Positions 35,293-43,828 of a DNA stretch of 64,000 nt are shown piece by piece; the stretch's first letter is position 1, and every line of letters starts with the position of its first letter. The DNA comes from Streptomyces sp. R33. GTDB taxonomy: Bacteria > Actinomycetota > Actinomycetes > Streptomycetales > Streptomycetaceae. The notes below the pieces were generated by a model, which ran no database searches, was not told the DNA's origin, and saw only the letters and a program-made list of their open reading frames with translations. The stretch is from contig NZ_CP165727.1 of NCBI RefSeq assembly GCF_041200175.1, forward strand, positions 1,488,001 to 1,552,000, in the 5' to 3' direction. The translations under genes were made by a program, and so were the position numbers.

Positions 35293-36848
35293 GAGTCCGT
35301 TCCGGTGGCGATGGTGGTGAGGATGCGTTCGGGCGTGACACTGTCGTCGTTCGTGAGGGTGGCCACCATGCGGTGGTCGCGGAGCACGGCGATGTGGTGG
35401 CTCAGGCGCAGGACCTCTTCGAGTTCCGCCGAGATGAACAGCACCGCGGTTCCTTCGTCCGCCAGGCGGGCCACGAGTTTCTGGATCTCCGCCTTGGCCC
35501 CGATGTCGATGCCCCGGGTGGGTTCGTCGAGGATCAGGAGCCGGGGTTCGGTCAGCAGCCAGCGCGCGAGGAGCACTTTCTGCTGGTTGCCTCCGCTGAG
35601 GTGGCGTACCTGCGCTTCGGGGTCGGCGGGGCGGATGTCCAGGGCTTCGATCCAGTGCCGTGCCAGTTCGTCCTGTTTCGCACGGGCCAGCGGCCTGGTC
35701 CAGCCGCGGGCGGCCTGCAGAGCGAGGATGATGTTCTCGCGGACCGTGAGCTCGCCCACCAGTCCCTCGGACTTGCGGTTCTCGGAGCAGAACGCGATGC
35801 CTCGGGCGATGGCGTGCCGGGGGGTGCGCAGGAGCACCTTCTTGCCCTCGATGCTCACCTCTCCGCCGTCCGCGCTGTCCGCGCCGAACAGGAGGCGTGC
35901 CACCTCGGTACGGCCCGAGCCCAGGAGGCCGGCCAGTCCGATGACCTCACCGGCATGGACGTCGAGGTCGTACGGTTCGATCGAGCCCGTGCGGGTCAGT
36001 TGTCGTGCCTGGAGGAACGGCTCGCTGGTCTCCCGATCGGCCGCTTCCTCGTGGGCACGTTCGGACAGCTGGTCGAGGGTGGCCAGTTCTCCGCCGATCA
36101 TGCGCTGGACCAGCGTCACCGGAGTGAGTTCGCCGATGGGGTACTCGCCTTCCAGGTGGCCGTTGCGCAGGATGGTGACGCGGTCGCAGAGATCGAATAC
36201 CTGGTCGAGGAAGTGCGTGACGAACAGGATGGCCGCACCGCGGTCCCGCAGGCGCCGCACCAGGGTGAAGAGCTGGGCGACCTCCTCGCGATCCAGGCTG
36301 GAGGTGGGTTCGTCCAGCACGAGCACCTTCGCCGAGACGTCCACCGCCCGGACGATGGCGACCAGTTGCTGCACCGCCAGGGAGTGCGAGCCGAGCAGAC
36401 CGGTGACGTCGAGGTCGAGGTCCAGTTCCGTCAGCAGCTCTGCCGCCCGCTGCCGCATCGCGGACCAGTGGATGAGACCGAACCGGCGCGGCTCCCGCCC
36501 GATGAGGATGTTCTCGGCGACCGAGAGGTTCGGGCAGAGGTTGACCTCCTGGTAGACGGTGCTGATTCCGGCCTGCTGCGCCTGGAGGGGGTCTGCGAAG
36601 GTGTGGGGCCGGCCGTCGACGAGGAGGGTGCCGCCGTCGACGGGGTGGACCCCGGTGAGCACCTTGATCAAGGTGGACTTCCCGGCGCCGTTCTCGCCCA
36701 TCAGGGCGTGCACCTCACCGGGGAAGAGCCGCAGGGCGACTCCGTCGAGGGCGAGCACGCCCGGGAACTGCTTGCGGATGTCCCGGGCTTCCAGGACCGG
36801 CCGCGGGCCGCCGTCGTCCGTGGGCCGCGGGGTGGACGGGGATGCCAT
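35289..36848 (-). CDS. Sugar ABC transporter ATPase, double-domain (AraG/YtfR-like)
   Basis: The 519-residue protein has two fused nucleotide-binding domains. The first has Walker A GENGAGKST and Walker B VLVLDEPTSSLD with signature SLAVQQ. The second has a degenerate Walker A (GLLGSGRTEVARLLFGAD) with signature LSGGNQQKVLLARW and LLILDEPTRGID. This is the standard layout of monosaccharide importers of the CUT2 class. The ATG at 36848 is preceded by AAAGGAGG 4 bases upstream. It powers the two permeases downstream. Confidence 0.92.
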   Translation of the reverse strand: MASPSTPRPTDDGGPRPVLEARDIRKQFPGVLALDGVALRLFPGEVHALMGENGAGKSTLIKVLTGVHPVDGGTLLVDGRPHTFADPLQAQQAGISTVYQEVNLCPNLSVAENILIGREPRRFGLIHWSAMRQRAAELLTELDLDLDVTGLLGSHSLAVQQLVAIVRAVDVSAKVLVLDEPTSSLDREEVAQLFTLVRRLRDRGAAILFVTHFLDQVFDLCDRVTILRNGHLEGEYPIGELTPVTLVQRMIGGELATLDQLSERAHEEAADRETSEPFLQARQLTRTGSIEPYDLDVHAGEVIGLAGLLGSGRTEVARLLFGADSADGGEVSIEGKKVLLRTPRHAIARGIAFCSENRKSEGLVGELTVRENIILALQAARGWTRPLARAKQDELARHWIEALDIRPADPEAQVRHLSGGNQQKVLLARWLLTEPRLLILDEPTRGIDIGAKAEIQKLVARLADEGTAVLFISAELEEVLRLSHHIAVLRDHRMVATLTNDDSVTPERILTTIATGTDS

Positions 36849-36945
36849 CCGGCCTCCTTTCATGGGTGGGGTGGTGGAACGGGCTCCGGACGTGCCCCAC
36901 TGCCCCGAGGCCGCTCAGCCTCCTCCGGAACCGGCACGTGCGGTT

Positions 36946-37947
36946 TCAGTAGTTCCGGGACGGCAGCGCGGCCGCGGCCTTGTCCTGCGGGAAGACACCC
37001 TCCACGGTCTCGACACGAGCCGGCACGCTCTCCCCCGCCGCAACCTTCCTGGTCAGCTCCATCAGCTGGTCGCCGAGCATCGGGTTGCACTCCACCACGA
37101 CGTTGATCTTGCCTTCGGTCATCGCGACGAAGGCGTCCTTGATCCCGTCCACCGAGATCACCTTGATGTCCGTCCCGGGCTTCTTGCCGGACTCCTCGAT
37201 GGCCTGGATGGCGCCGAGGGCCATGTCGTCGTTGTGGGCGTAGAGGACGTCGATGTGGTTCTGGGACTTCAGGAACGCCTGCATGACCTCCTTGCCCTTG
37301 GCGCGGGTGAAGTCGCCCGACTGCGAGGCAACGATCTTGAACTTGCCGTCGGCGCGGATGGCGTCGGCGAAGCCCGCCTTGCGGTCGTTGGCGGGTGCGG
37401 AGCCCGTGGTGCCCTGGAGCTCGACGATGTTGACCGGGCCCTGCTCGTTCGCGTACGCACCGGTCAGCCACTCGCCCGCGGACTTGCCCTCCTTGACGAA
37501 GTCGGAGCCCAGGAAGGTCTTGTAGAGGGAGGTGTCCTTGGTGTCCACGGCGCGGTCGGTGAGGATCACCGGGATGCCCGCGTCCTTGGCCTCCTTCAGC
37601 ACCGTGTCCCAACCGGACTCCACGACCGGCGAGAAGGCGATGACGTCGACCTTCTGCTGAATGAAGGTGCGGATCGCCTTGATCTGGTTCTCCTGCTTCT
37701 GCTGTCCGTCGGAGAACTTGAGGGTGATCCCGGCCTTCTTCGCCGCCTCCTGGACGGACTTGGTGTTCGCGGTACGCCAGCCGCTCTCGGCGCCGACCTG
37801 GGCGAAGCCGAGGGTGATCGTGCCGCCGGAGCCTCCTCCCTTGGCCGCCGAGGAGGGGCCGGGGGCGGGGCTCTTGGTCGAGCAGGCGGTCAGCGCCGAG
37901 GAGACGAGAAGGGCGGCGGTGAGGACGAGAGCTGCTCTGCGGGCCAT
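36946..37947 (-). CDS. Sugar-binding lipoprotein of CUT2 ABC importer (YtfQ-like)
   Basis: The 333-residue protein starts with a signal peptide ending in a lipobox (SALTACS), so it is anchored outside the membrane by a diacylglyceryl-cysteine. The mature part is a ribose/galactofuranose-type periplasmic binding fold: ITLGFAQVGAESGWR, TFIQQKVDVIAFSPVVESGWD, VLYAHNDDMALGAIQAIEESG. AAAGGA lies 7 bases before the ATG. It is the promoter-proximal gene of the importer operon, with a LacI-type operator 78 bases upstream. Confidence 0.9.
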   Translation of the reverse strand: MARRAALVLTAALLVSSALTACSTKSPAPGPSSAAKGGGSGGTITLGFAQVGAESGWRTANTKSVQEAAKKAGITLKFSDGQQKQENQIKAIRTFIQQKVDVIAFSPVVESGWDTVLKEAKDAGIPVILTDRAVDTKDTSLYKTFLGSDFVKEGKSAGEWLTGAYANEQGPVNIVELQGTTGSAPANDRKAGFADAIRADGKFKIVASQSGDFTRAKGKEVMQAFLKSQNHIDVLYAHNDDMALGAIQAIEESGKKPGTDIKVISVDGIKDAFVAMTEGKINVVVECNPMLGDQLMELTRKVAAGESVPARVETVEGVFPQDKAAAALPSRNY

Positions 37948-38024
37948 GTCGATGTCCTTTCGGGACGTACGGAAGAGGCGCCGCGGGGCCGGGGCCGGGC
38001 TTTGCCCAAGCGGACGCTGACGCA

Positions 38025-38040
38025 TTGTGAGCGTTAACAA
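38025..38040. promoter_or_regulatory. LacI-type operator 3 (importer promoter)
   Basis: TTGTGAGCGTTAACAA matches the consensus of operators 1 and 4. It lies 78 bases before the sugar-binding lipoprotein start, at a place where it would block its transcription. Confidence 0.78.
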
Positions 38041-38126
38041 GCACCGTTCTCAACCCCCGTGCGCACGTTTCCTGTCCGTTACCGTGGCAGGTGCGGGCAA
38101 CGAGGTCGGCCTCTTGCCTCGGGACA

Positions 38127-38142
38127 TTGTTAGCGCTCACAC
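38127..38142. promoter_or_regulatory. LacI-type operator 4 (araB promoter)
   Basis: TTGTTAGCGCTCACAC is the reverse-oriented form of the same palindrome. It lies 96 bases before araB and 102 bases from operator 3, so one repressor could bridge both divergent promoters. Confidence 0.77.
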
Positions 38143-38237
38143 TACGGTGGGATCACCGCCCGACCGTCAGGATCGCGGGCGGCAACTCCGCATGCCGGGC
38201 CGCTTGCTGCCCCACGGCTCCTTCGAAAGGCACTCTG

Positions 38238-39932
38238 TTGACGTCACCCCATCCCCTCGCGCCCGCCCCGGATTCCGAGGAATCGGAGCAGTACACGGTC
38301 GGCGTCGACTTCGGCACACTGTCGGGCCGCGCCGTGGTGGTGCGGGTTCGCGACGGTAAGGAGCTGGCCGCGGCGGTCCACGTCTACCGGCACGGCGTCA
38401 TCGACCGGCACCTGCCGCACGGCGGTGCGCAACTGCCTCCGGACTGGGCCCTGCAACACCCCCAGGACTGGCGGGACGTACTGCGTCGCGCCGTCCCCGA
38501 GGCCGTGGCGGCGGCCGGGGTCGATCCTGCCGCGGTGATCGGCATCGCCACCGACTTCACCGCGTGCACCGTCCTGCCCACCCTGGCCGACGGGACTCCC
38601 CTCGCCGAGACGGAGCTCGCCGGGCGGCCGCACGCGTGGCCCAAGCTCTGGAAGCACCACGCGGCCCAGTCGCATGCCGACCGCATCAACGAACTCGCCC
38701 ACGCCCGCGGGGAGAAGTGGATCGCCCGCTACGGCGGCCGGATCTCCTCCGAGTGGCAGTTCGCAAAGGCCCTCCAGGTCTTGGAGGAGGATCCGCTCGT
38801 CTACGACACCTGCGCGCGGTGGATCGAGGCCGCCGACTGGATCGTGTGGCAGCTCACCGGAACCGAGTCCCGCAACGCCTGCACGGCCGGATACAAGGGC
38901 ATCCACCAGGACGGCGCCTACCCGAGCGAGGAGTACCTGGCCGCGCTGAACCCCCGGTTCGCCGACTTCGCACGTACGCGCCTCGAGTTCCCCCTCTCTG
39001 CGCTGGGCTCACGCGTGGGCTCGCTCAGTACCGGGGCAGCAGCTTGGACAGGGCTGCGCCCCGGCATCGCCGTCGCCGCGGGCAACGTCGACGCCCACGT
39101 CACCGCAGCGGCGGCCCAGGCCGTCGAGGACGGTCAACTGCTCGCCATCATGGGCACCTCCACCTGCCACGTCGTGAACGCTCCCGTCCTCGCCGACGTC
39201 CCCGGCATCTGCGGTGTCGTGAGCGGCGGGATCGTCGAGGGAACCTACGGCTACGAGGCCGGCCAGAGCGCGGTCGGGGACATCTTCGCCTGGGTACTGG
39301 ACCAAGGCGTCCCGTCGGACTACCTCTCCGAGGCCGCCGACCGCGGCGAGGACCTGCACACCCTGCTGACCCGGAAAGCCGCCCGTCAACCGGTCGGCGG
39401 CCACGGTCTGGTCGCCCTCGACTGGCTGAACGGCAACCGTTCGGTCCTCGTCGACCACCACCTCTCCGGGGTCATCGTGGGTCTCACCCTCGCGACCCGC
39501 CCCGAGGACGTCTACCGCGCGCTGCTCGAAGCCACCGCGTTCGGCACCCGCGTCATCGTGGAGGCGCTGGAGGCGGGGGGTGTACCGGTGCACGAGTTCA
39601 TCGTCGCCGGCGGACTGGCCAGGAACGAACTGCTGATGCAGATCTACTCCGACGTGCTGCGCCGCCCCGTCTCCCTCGCCGCGTCCGACCAGGGCCCCGC
39701 CCTCGGGTCGGCCATCCACGCCGCCGTGGCCGCCGGCGCACACACCGACGTACGAGCGGCCACCGCCGCCATGGGCCGCCGACGGCCTGCCGTCTACACG
39801 CCCGACGCCTCCCGGGCCGACGCCTACGACGCCCTCTTCGCCGAGTACCGGCTCCTGCACGACCACTTCGGCACCGGTGGCCTGCTGCACCGCCTGAGGA
39901 ACATGCGCGACACGTCCCACACCGCGGGCTGA
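38238..39932 (+). CDS. araB: L-ribulokinase
   Basis: The 564-residue FGGY-family sugar kinase has [17 protein letters not shown] at the N-terminus, the second-domain ATP region [18 protein letters not shown] and the C-terminal [18 protein letters not shown] with [16 protein letters not shown]. The length fits L-ribulokinases rather than xylulokinases. It phosphorylates L-ribulose. I start it at TTG 38238 behind GAAAGG, since no ATG lies at the conserved N-terminus. It is 82 bases upstream of araA on the same strand. Confidence 0.92.
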   Translation: MTSPHPLAPAPDSEESEQYTVGVDFGTLSGRAVVVRVRDGKELAAAVHVYRHGVIDRHLPHGGAQLPPDWALQHPQDWRDVLRRAVPEAVAAAGVDPAAVIGIATDFTACTVLPTLADGTPLAETELAGRPHAWPKLWKHHAAQSHADRINELAHARGEKWIARYGGRISSEWQFAKALQVLEEDPLVYDTCARWIEAADWIVWQLTGTESRNACTAGYKGIHQDGAYPSEEYLAALNPRFADFARTRLEFPLSALGSRVGSLSTGAAAWTGLRPGIAVAAGNVDAHVTAAAAQAVEDGQLLAIMGTSTCHVVNAPVLADVPGICGVVSGGIVEGTYGYEAGQSAVGDIFAWVLDQGVPSDYLSEAADRGEDLHTLLTRKAARQPVGGHGLVALDWLNGNRSVLVDHHLSGVIVGLTLATRPEDVYRALLEATAFGTRVIVEALEAGGVPVHEFIVAGGLARNELLMQIYSDVLRRPVSLAASDQGPALGSAIHAAVAAGAHTDVRAATAAMGRRRPAVYTPDASRADAYDALFAEYRLLHDHFGTGGLLHRLRNMRDTSHTAG

Positions 39933-40014
39933 CCCCGCCCCGCTGTCCGTTCCCGCTTCCCCACCCGCCCGCCGCCCGCACCACCGTTGCGGGACGTCAC
40001 CTTCAGGAGTCCAT

Positions 40015-41529
40015 GTGCCCAGCCGAACATCCCCCGCCCAGGAGCTCTGGTTCCTCACCGGCAGCCAAGGCCTGTACGGAGAGGAGACGCTGAAGCAGGT
40101 CGCCGACCAGTCGCGGCAGATCGCCGCCGCCCTGGCCGAGGCCTCCTCCGGCATTCCCGCGCGCGTGGTGTGGAAGCCGGTACTGACCGACGCCGACGCC
40201 ATCCGCCGGGTGTGCCTCGACGCCAACGCCGACGACCGGTGCATCGGGCTCATCGCCTGGATGCACACCTTCTCGCCGGCCAAGATGTGGATCGCCGGAC
40301 TGGACGCGCTGCGCAAGCCGTTGCTGCACCTCCACACCCAGTCGAACGTCGCCCTCCCCTGGGACACCATCGACATGGACTTCATGAACCTCAATCAAGC
40401 CGCCCACGGAGACCGCGAGTTCGGGCACATCCAGGCCCGTGTCGGCGTACCCCGCAAGACCGTGGCCGGCCACGTCACCGACCCGGTGACGACCGAACGC
40501 ATCGCGGTCTGGGCGCGGGCGGCCGCCGCACGATCCGAACTGGCCACCCTCAAGGTCGCCCGCTTCGGCGACAACATGCGCGACGTGGCCGTCACCGAGG
40601 GCGACAAGGTCGAGGCCCAGCTGCGCTTCGGCGTCTCCGTCAACACCTACGGCGTCAACGACCTGGTGGAGGTCGTCGACGGCGCGGACGAGACCGAGGT
40701 GGCTTCCCTCGTCAAGGAGTACGAGGACCTGTACCACCTGACGCCGGAACTGCGGCCCGGCGGCGAACGGCACGACGCGCTGCGTTACGCGGCCCGCATC
40801 GAAGCCGGCCTGCGCACCTTCCTCGAAACGGGCGGCTTCGGGGCCTTCACCACCAACTTCGAGGACCTGGGCGGACTGCGCCAGCTGCCCGGCCTCGCGG
40901 TCCAGCGGCTCATGGCCCAGGGGCACGGCTTCGGAGGAGAGGGCGACTGGAAGACCGCCGTCCTGCTGCGCGCCCTCAAGGTAGCCGCAACCGGCCTCCC
41001 GGGCGGCACCTCCTTCATGGAGGACTACACCTACGACCTGACAGCGGGCAACCAGCTCATCCTCGGCGCACACATGCTGGAAGTCTGCCCCACCATCGCG
41101 GCCGCCAGGCCCAGCTGCGAGATCCACCCCCTCGGTATCGGCGGGCGGGAGGACCCGGTGCGCCTGGTGTTCGACGCCGCCCCCGGCCCGGCCGTGGTGG
41201 TCGGCCTCGCCGACCTCGGCGACCGCTTCCGCCTGATCGCCAACGACATCGACGTGGTGGCGCCCCCTCACCCGCTGCCCGCACTGCCCGTTGCCCGCGC
41301 GGTCTGGCGGCCCCACCCCGACCTGCGGACCTCCACCGAATCCTGGCTGACGGCCGGAGGACCGCACCACACCGTCCTCAGCACCGCCCTGACCTCCGAC
41401 CACCTCGACGACCTGGCGGAGATGCTCCGCCTGGAACTCGCCCTCATCGACCAGACCACCACCCCGAAGCAGTTCCGGCGCGATCTCCGCTGGAACCAGG
41501 CGTACCACCGGCTGGCACAGGGGCTGTGA
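40015..41529 (+). CDS. araA: L-arabinose isomerase
   Basis: The 504-residue enzyme has the family opening [32 protein letters not shown], the [12 protein letters not shown] segment and [18 protein letters not shown] with [12 protein letters not shown], which carry the metal-binding Glu and His residues. It converts L-arabinose to L-ribulose with Mn2+. The GTG at 40015 follows AGGAG by 5 bases. With araB, araD and the importer, the pathway from external sugar to xylulose 5-phosphate is complete in this window. Confidence 0.95.
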   Translation: MPSRTSPAQELWFLTGSQGLYGEETLKQVADQSRQIAAALAEASSGIPARVVWKPVLTDADAIRRVCLDANADDRCIGLIAWMHTFSPAKMWIAGLDALRKPLLHLHTQSNVALPWDTIDMDFMNLNQAAHGDREFGHIQARVGVPRKTVAGHVTDPVTTERIAVWARAAAARSELATLKVARFGDNMRDVAVTEGDKVEAQLRFGVSVNTYGVNDLVEVVDGADETEVASLVKEYEDLYHLTPELRPGGERHDALRYAARIEAGLRTFLETGGFGAFTTNFEDLGGLRQLPGLAVQRLMAQGHGFGGEGDWKTAVLLRALKVAATGLPGGTSFMEDYTYDLTAGNQLILGAHMLEVCPTIAAARPSCEIHPLGIGGREDPVRLVFDAAPGPAVVVGLADLGDRFRLIANDIDVVAPPHPLPALPVARAVWRPHPDLRTSTESWLTAGGPHHTVLSTALTSDHLDDLAEMLRLELALIDQTTTPKQFRRDLRWNQAYHRLAQGL

Positions 41530-41543
41530 CCGGGCCCCGGTCA
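41527..41543 (+). terminator. Hairpin at araA stop
   Basis: TGACCG and CGGTCA flank GGGCC-type bases to make a compact stem that starts in the araA stop codon. It is the only clear stem before the arr gene, so it may end the araBA transcript. There is no U-tract, as is usual in Streptomyces. Confidence 0.4.
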
Positions 41544-41656
41544 TCTACTGCTCGGAACCCGATACGAATCGTGACCGGGGCGCGCACCGGACGGCGCGGA
41601 CCGGCCGGTGTCCCGTCTGGATGGCTCGCCGTCACGACAGGTCGGTTTGATAGCCT

Positions 41657-42073
41657 GTGGCGGTGGGCGAGGCATTGGACGAGGGGCCGTTCTTCCACGG
41701 CACAAAGGCCGACCTGCGGGTCGGAGATCACCTCACCGCCGGCTTCCGTTCCAACTACCGGCCCGAGACCGTGATGAACCACATCTACTTCACCGCGTTG
41801 CGCGACGGTGCGGGACTCGCCGCCGAACTCGCCGCCGGCGACGGGGCCCCGCGAGTGTACGTCGTCGAACCGACCGGAGAGTTCGAGAACGACCCGAACG
41901 TCACCGACAGGAAGTTCCCCGGCAATCCCACCCGCTCCTATCGCAGCCGGGGACCGCTCCGCATCGTTGGGGAGGTCACCGACTGGACGCGACTGACACC
42001 CGAAGCTCTCCAGATGTGGCGGGACCGGCTGGCCGCGATCCGTACGGATGACCGCGCCGAAATCATCAACTAA
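41657..42073 (+). CDS. arr: Rifampin ADP-ribosyltransferase
   Basis: The 138-residue protein shows the complete Arr pattern: FFHGTKADLRVGDHLTAGF near the N-terminus, NHIYFTALRDGAGLAAELA, and VYVVEPTGEFENDPNVTDRK with FPGNPTRSYRS. Arr enzymes inactivate rifamycins by transferring ADP-ribose from NAD to the C23 hydroxyl. The length is the normal family length, so the gene seems intact. It stands alone, with araA upstream and a truncated esterase convergent downstream. Confidence 0.95.
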   Translation: MAVGEALDEGPFFHGTKADLRVGDHLTAGFRSNYRPETVMNHIYFTALRDGAGLAAELAAGDGAPRVYVVEPTGEFENDPNVTDRKFPGNPTRSYRSRGPLRIVGEVTDWTRLTPEALQMWRDRLAAIRTDDRAEIIN

Positions 42074-42128
42074 GGGTTGTTGTTCCGTCAGTCACCACCG
42101 GCTCACCGCGAGATGATCTCGCTGCGGC

Positions 42129-42590
42129 TCACCAGCCCGTCGGCAGACCGGCGATGAACGAGGTGAGCCGGTCGGCGATGAGTCGGTCGTCATGGGCCGA
42201 GTAGTGCCCGTCACAGCCGAGGAAGTCCAGGCCCAAGTCGTCGAGGAACCAGTAGCGGACTCCGCTGTCGTCGGCGTCGTTGCGTGCCTTGACCACCTGC
42301 TGGACATGGCCGGCGTACGGGCCGGCGCCTACTGCCACGATGGTCGTCCCGGCCCCGTAGCGCGTGCGCAGCTTCTGGAGGAAGTCGCCGTAGGCGCTGC
42401 GGTAGCCGGCTGCCAGGCTGTCGGGCGTCCACGGCTCCCCGGGATTGACGGCGGTCGAGAAGTCGTTGGTGCCGAGGTTGACCACCACGAGCTGAGGGCG
42501 CCAGGTGCCCGGCTTCTGCCAGACGCCGACGTGGACTCCGACGGGGTCGATCAGGACGCATGTGCGGTCCGTGCCGCATTCCCTCAGGTC
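42129..42590 (-). pseudogene. C-terminal remnant of an SGNH/GDSL carbohydrate esterase
   Basis: The reverse strand encodes PQLVVVNLGTNDFSTAVNPG, LAAGYRSAYGDFLQKLRTRY and a C-terminal GHYSAHDDRLIADRLTSFI. These match the block III GTND and the catalytic Asp-x-x-His block V region of SGNH esterases of the CE2 type. The N-terminal half with the GDS nucleophile block is missing; the frame instead runs into the DUF899 coding region near 42590. It is therefore a broken gene, cut at its 5' end when the DUF899 gene was placed beside it. Confidence 0.8.
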
Positions 42591-43318
42591 TTCTCGTATT
42601 CGTCGTGGCGGCGCAGCCAATGCGCCTCCTCGCCTTCTTCGTGGCGGCCCAGCGGTGTCCGGTCGAGGAGGCCGTAGTAGGCCATGGCGGGCTCGAGGCC
42701 GCGCGCGGTGGTGGCGTACGTCCGGTAGACGGTACCGTCCGACAGCGCGTAGCAGCTCAGCCCGGGTCCCTCGGTGACGTACCCGAGCACGTCCGTGCCG
42801 CACGCCTCCGCCATCTGACGCACGGTCGGCGGGACACCGCCCTCCAGGAAGGGCCCCAACTCCTCCTCCGTGTACGTGAAGCCGAGGTCGCGGTGGAAGT
42901 CGCTGCCGCCGGCGGAGACCCAGCCGAAGCTCCAGCCCATCCGCTCCCGGTAGGCGAGGAGCTTGTCGACCGGCGCCCGCGAGGAGCAGATCAGCGTCAC
43001 GTCGCGGGCCTTGAGGTGGACCGCATTGGGGTCGAGGGTGTCCGCGATCGAGGAGCAGACCGGGCATCCGGCCTCGTACGGCGGCCCGAACATGAAGTGG
43101 TAGACGAGCAGTTGCGAGCGCCCGTCGAAGAGGTCCGCGAGCGACTCGGTCCCGTCCCGGGTTTCGAAGCGGTAGTCCTTTTCGACCGGTACCCAGGGAA
43201 GCTCCCGCCGCTTCCGCGCCAGCTCGTCGCCACGTCGGGTGAGCTTCTTCTCCTCCACGAGCAGCTCCGCTCGGGCTGCCTCGAATTCCTCCTGTGTACC
43301 GACCTTGTGCTCGGGCAT
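42584..43318 (-). CDS. DUF899-family thioredoxin-like protein
   Basis: The 244-residue protein has the DUF899 pattern: KLTRRGDELARKRRELPWVP, YHFMFGPPYEAGCPVCSSIAD and SFGWVSAGGSDFHRDLGFTY. Members have a thioredoxin-like fold with a CxxC-type pair (GCPVCS), but their reaction is not established. GGAAAGG lies just before the ATG. It ends within a few bases of the esterase remnant, on the same strand. Upstream, 43319-43828 carries no gene on this strand. Confidence 0.88.
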   Translation of the reverse strand: MPEHKVGTQEEFEAARAELLVEEKKLTRRGDELARKRRELPWVPVEKDYRFETRDGTESLADLFDGRSQLLVYHFMFGPPYEAGCPVCSSIADTLDPNAVHLKARDVTLICSSRAPVDKLLAYRERMGWSFGWVSAGGSDFHRDLGFTYTEEELGPFLEGGVPPTVRQMAEACGTDVLGYVTEGPGLSCYALSDGTVYRTYATTARGLEPAMAYYGLLDRTPLGRHEEGEEAHWLRRHDEYEKT

Positions 43319-43828
43319 TGCCTTTCCCTCCTGTGCGGGAGCAGAACACCGCATCGCGGCGGACGGTCGCCCGCGGCGGCTGCCGTCAGTGCCTGCACAG
43401 GCGTTACCCGTCGCCCTACGTCCACCGTACGCGCGCGGCGCGGCGCGAGCCCGACCAGCAGGAGCCTCGACGCCGCGATACCAGCGAGCGGGGGGCGCAC
43501 CCGCGGCCTGGCCGAGGCCGGGGCCGAACACGGTGATCAGTCTGGCCAGGATGGTCTTGCGGGCAGCCGCAGAGGCATGGCGGCCGGCAGCGGCGCGCCG
43601 ACGCCCACGCCGATCGCGAAGCCATAACAGTGCATCACCCATCACTACGCATGGTGACCCCCGGTCTGGGCGGGCCGGTTACGGGGCGTTCGGCGGGCTG
43701 GTGCGGAGGGCGGCCAGGCGGCGCCGGTAGCGAGTGGACCCTCGCTGCGGCCAGGTGGTCCCTGCTGACCGCCGCACGGGGTGGGCGCATGCTGGAAGGG
43801 ACGATGCCGAGCAGGGAGGCGAGGGCCC
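43319..43828. other. Gene-poor spacer upstream of the copper ATPase
   Basis: No open frame in these 510 bases has a family match, ribosome site and codon bias together. It must hold the promoters of the DUF899 and copper ATPase genes. No clear CsoR- or CueR-type dyad was recognised. Confidence 0.4.

Noticed and set aside
33209..36555. Plus-strand frames opposite the ABC importer genes
   Set aside because: The minus-strand permeases and ATPase are unmistakable; the opposite frames show no motif.
43321..43645. Upstream extension of the DUF899 frame to 43645
   Set aside because: Low-complexity Arg/Ala/Gly sequence; a good ribosome site precedes the ATG at 43318.
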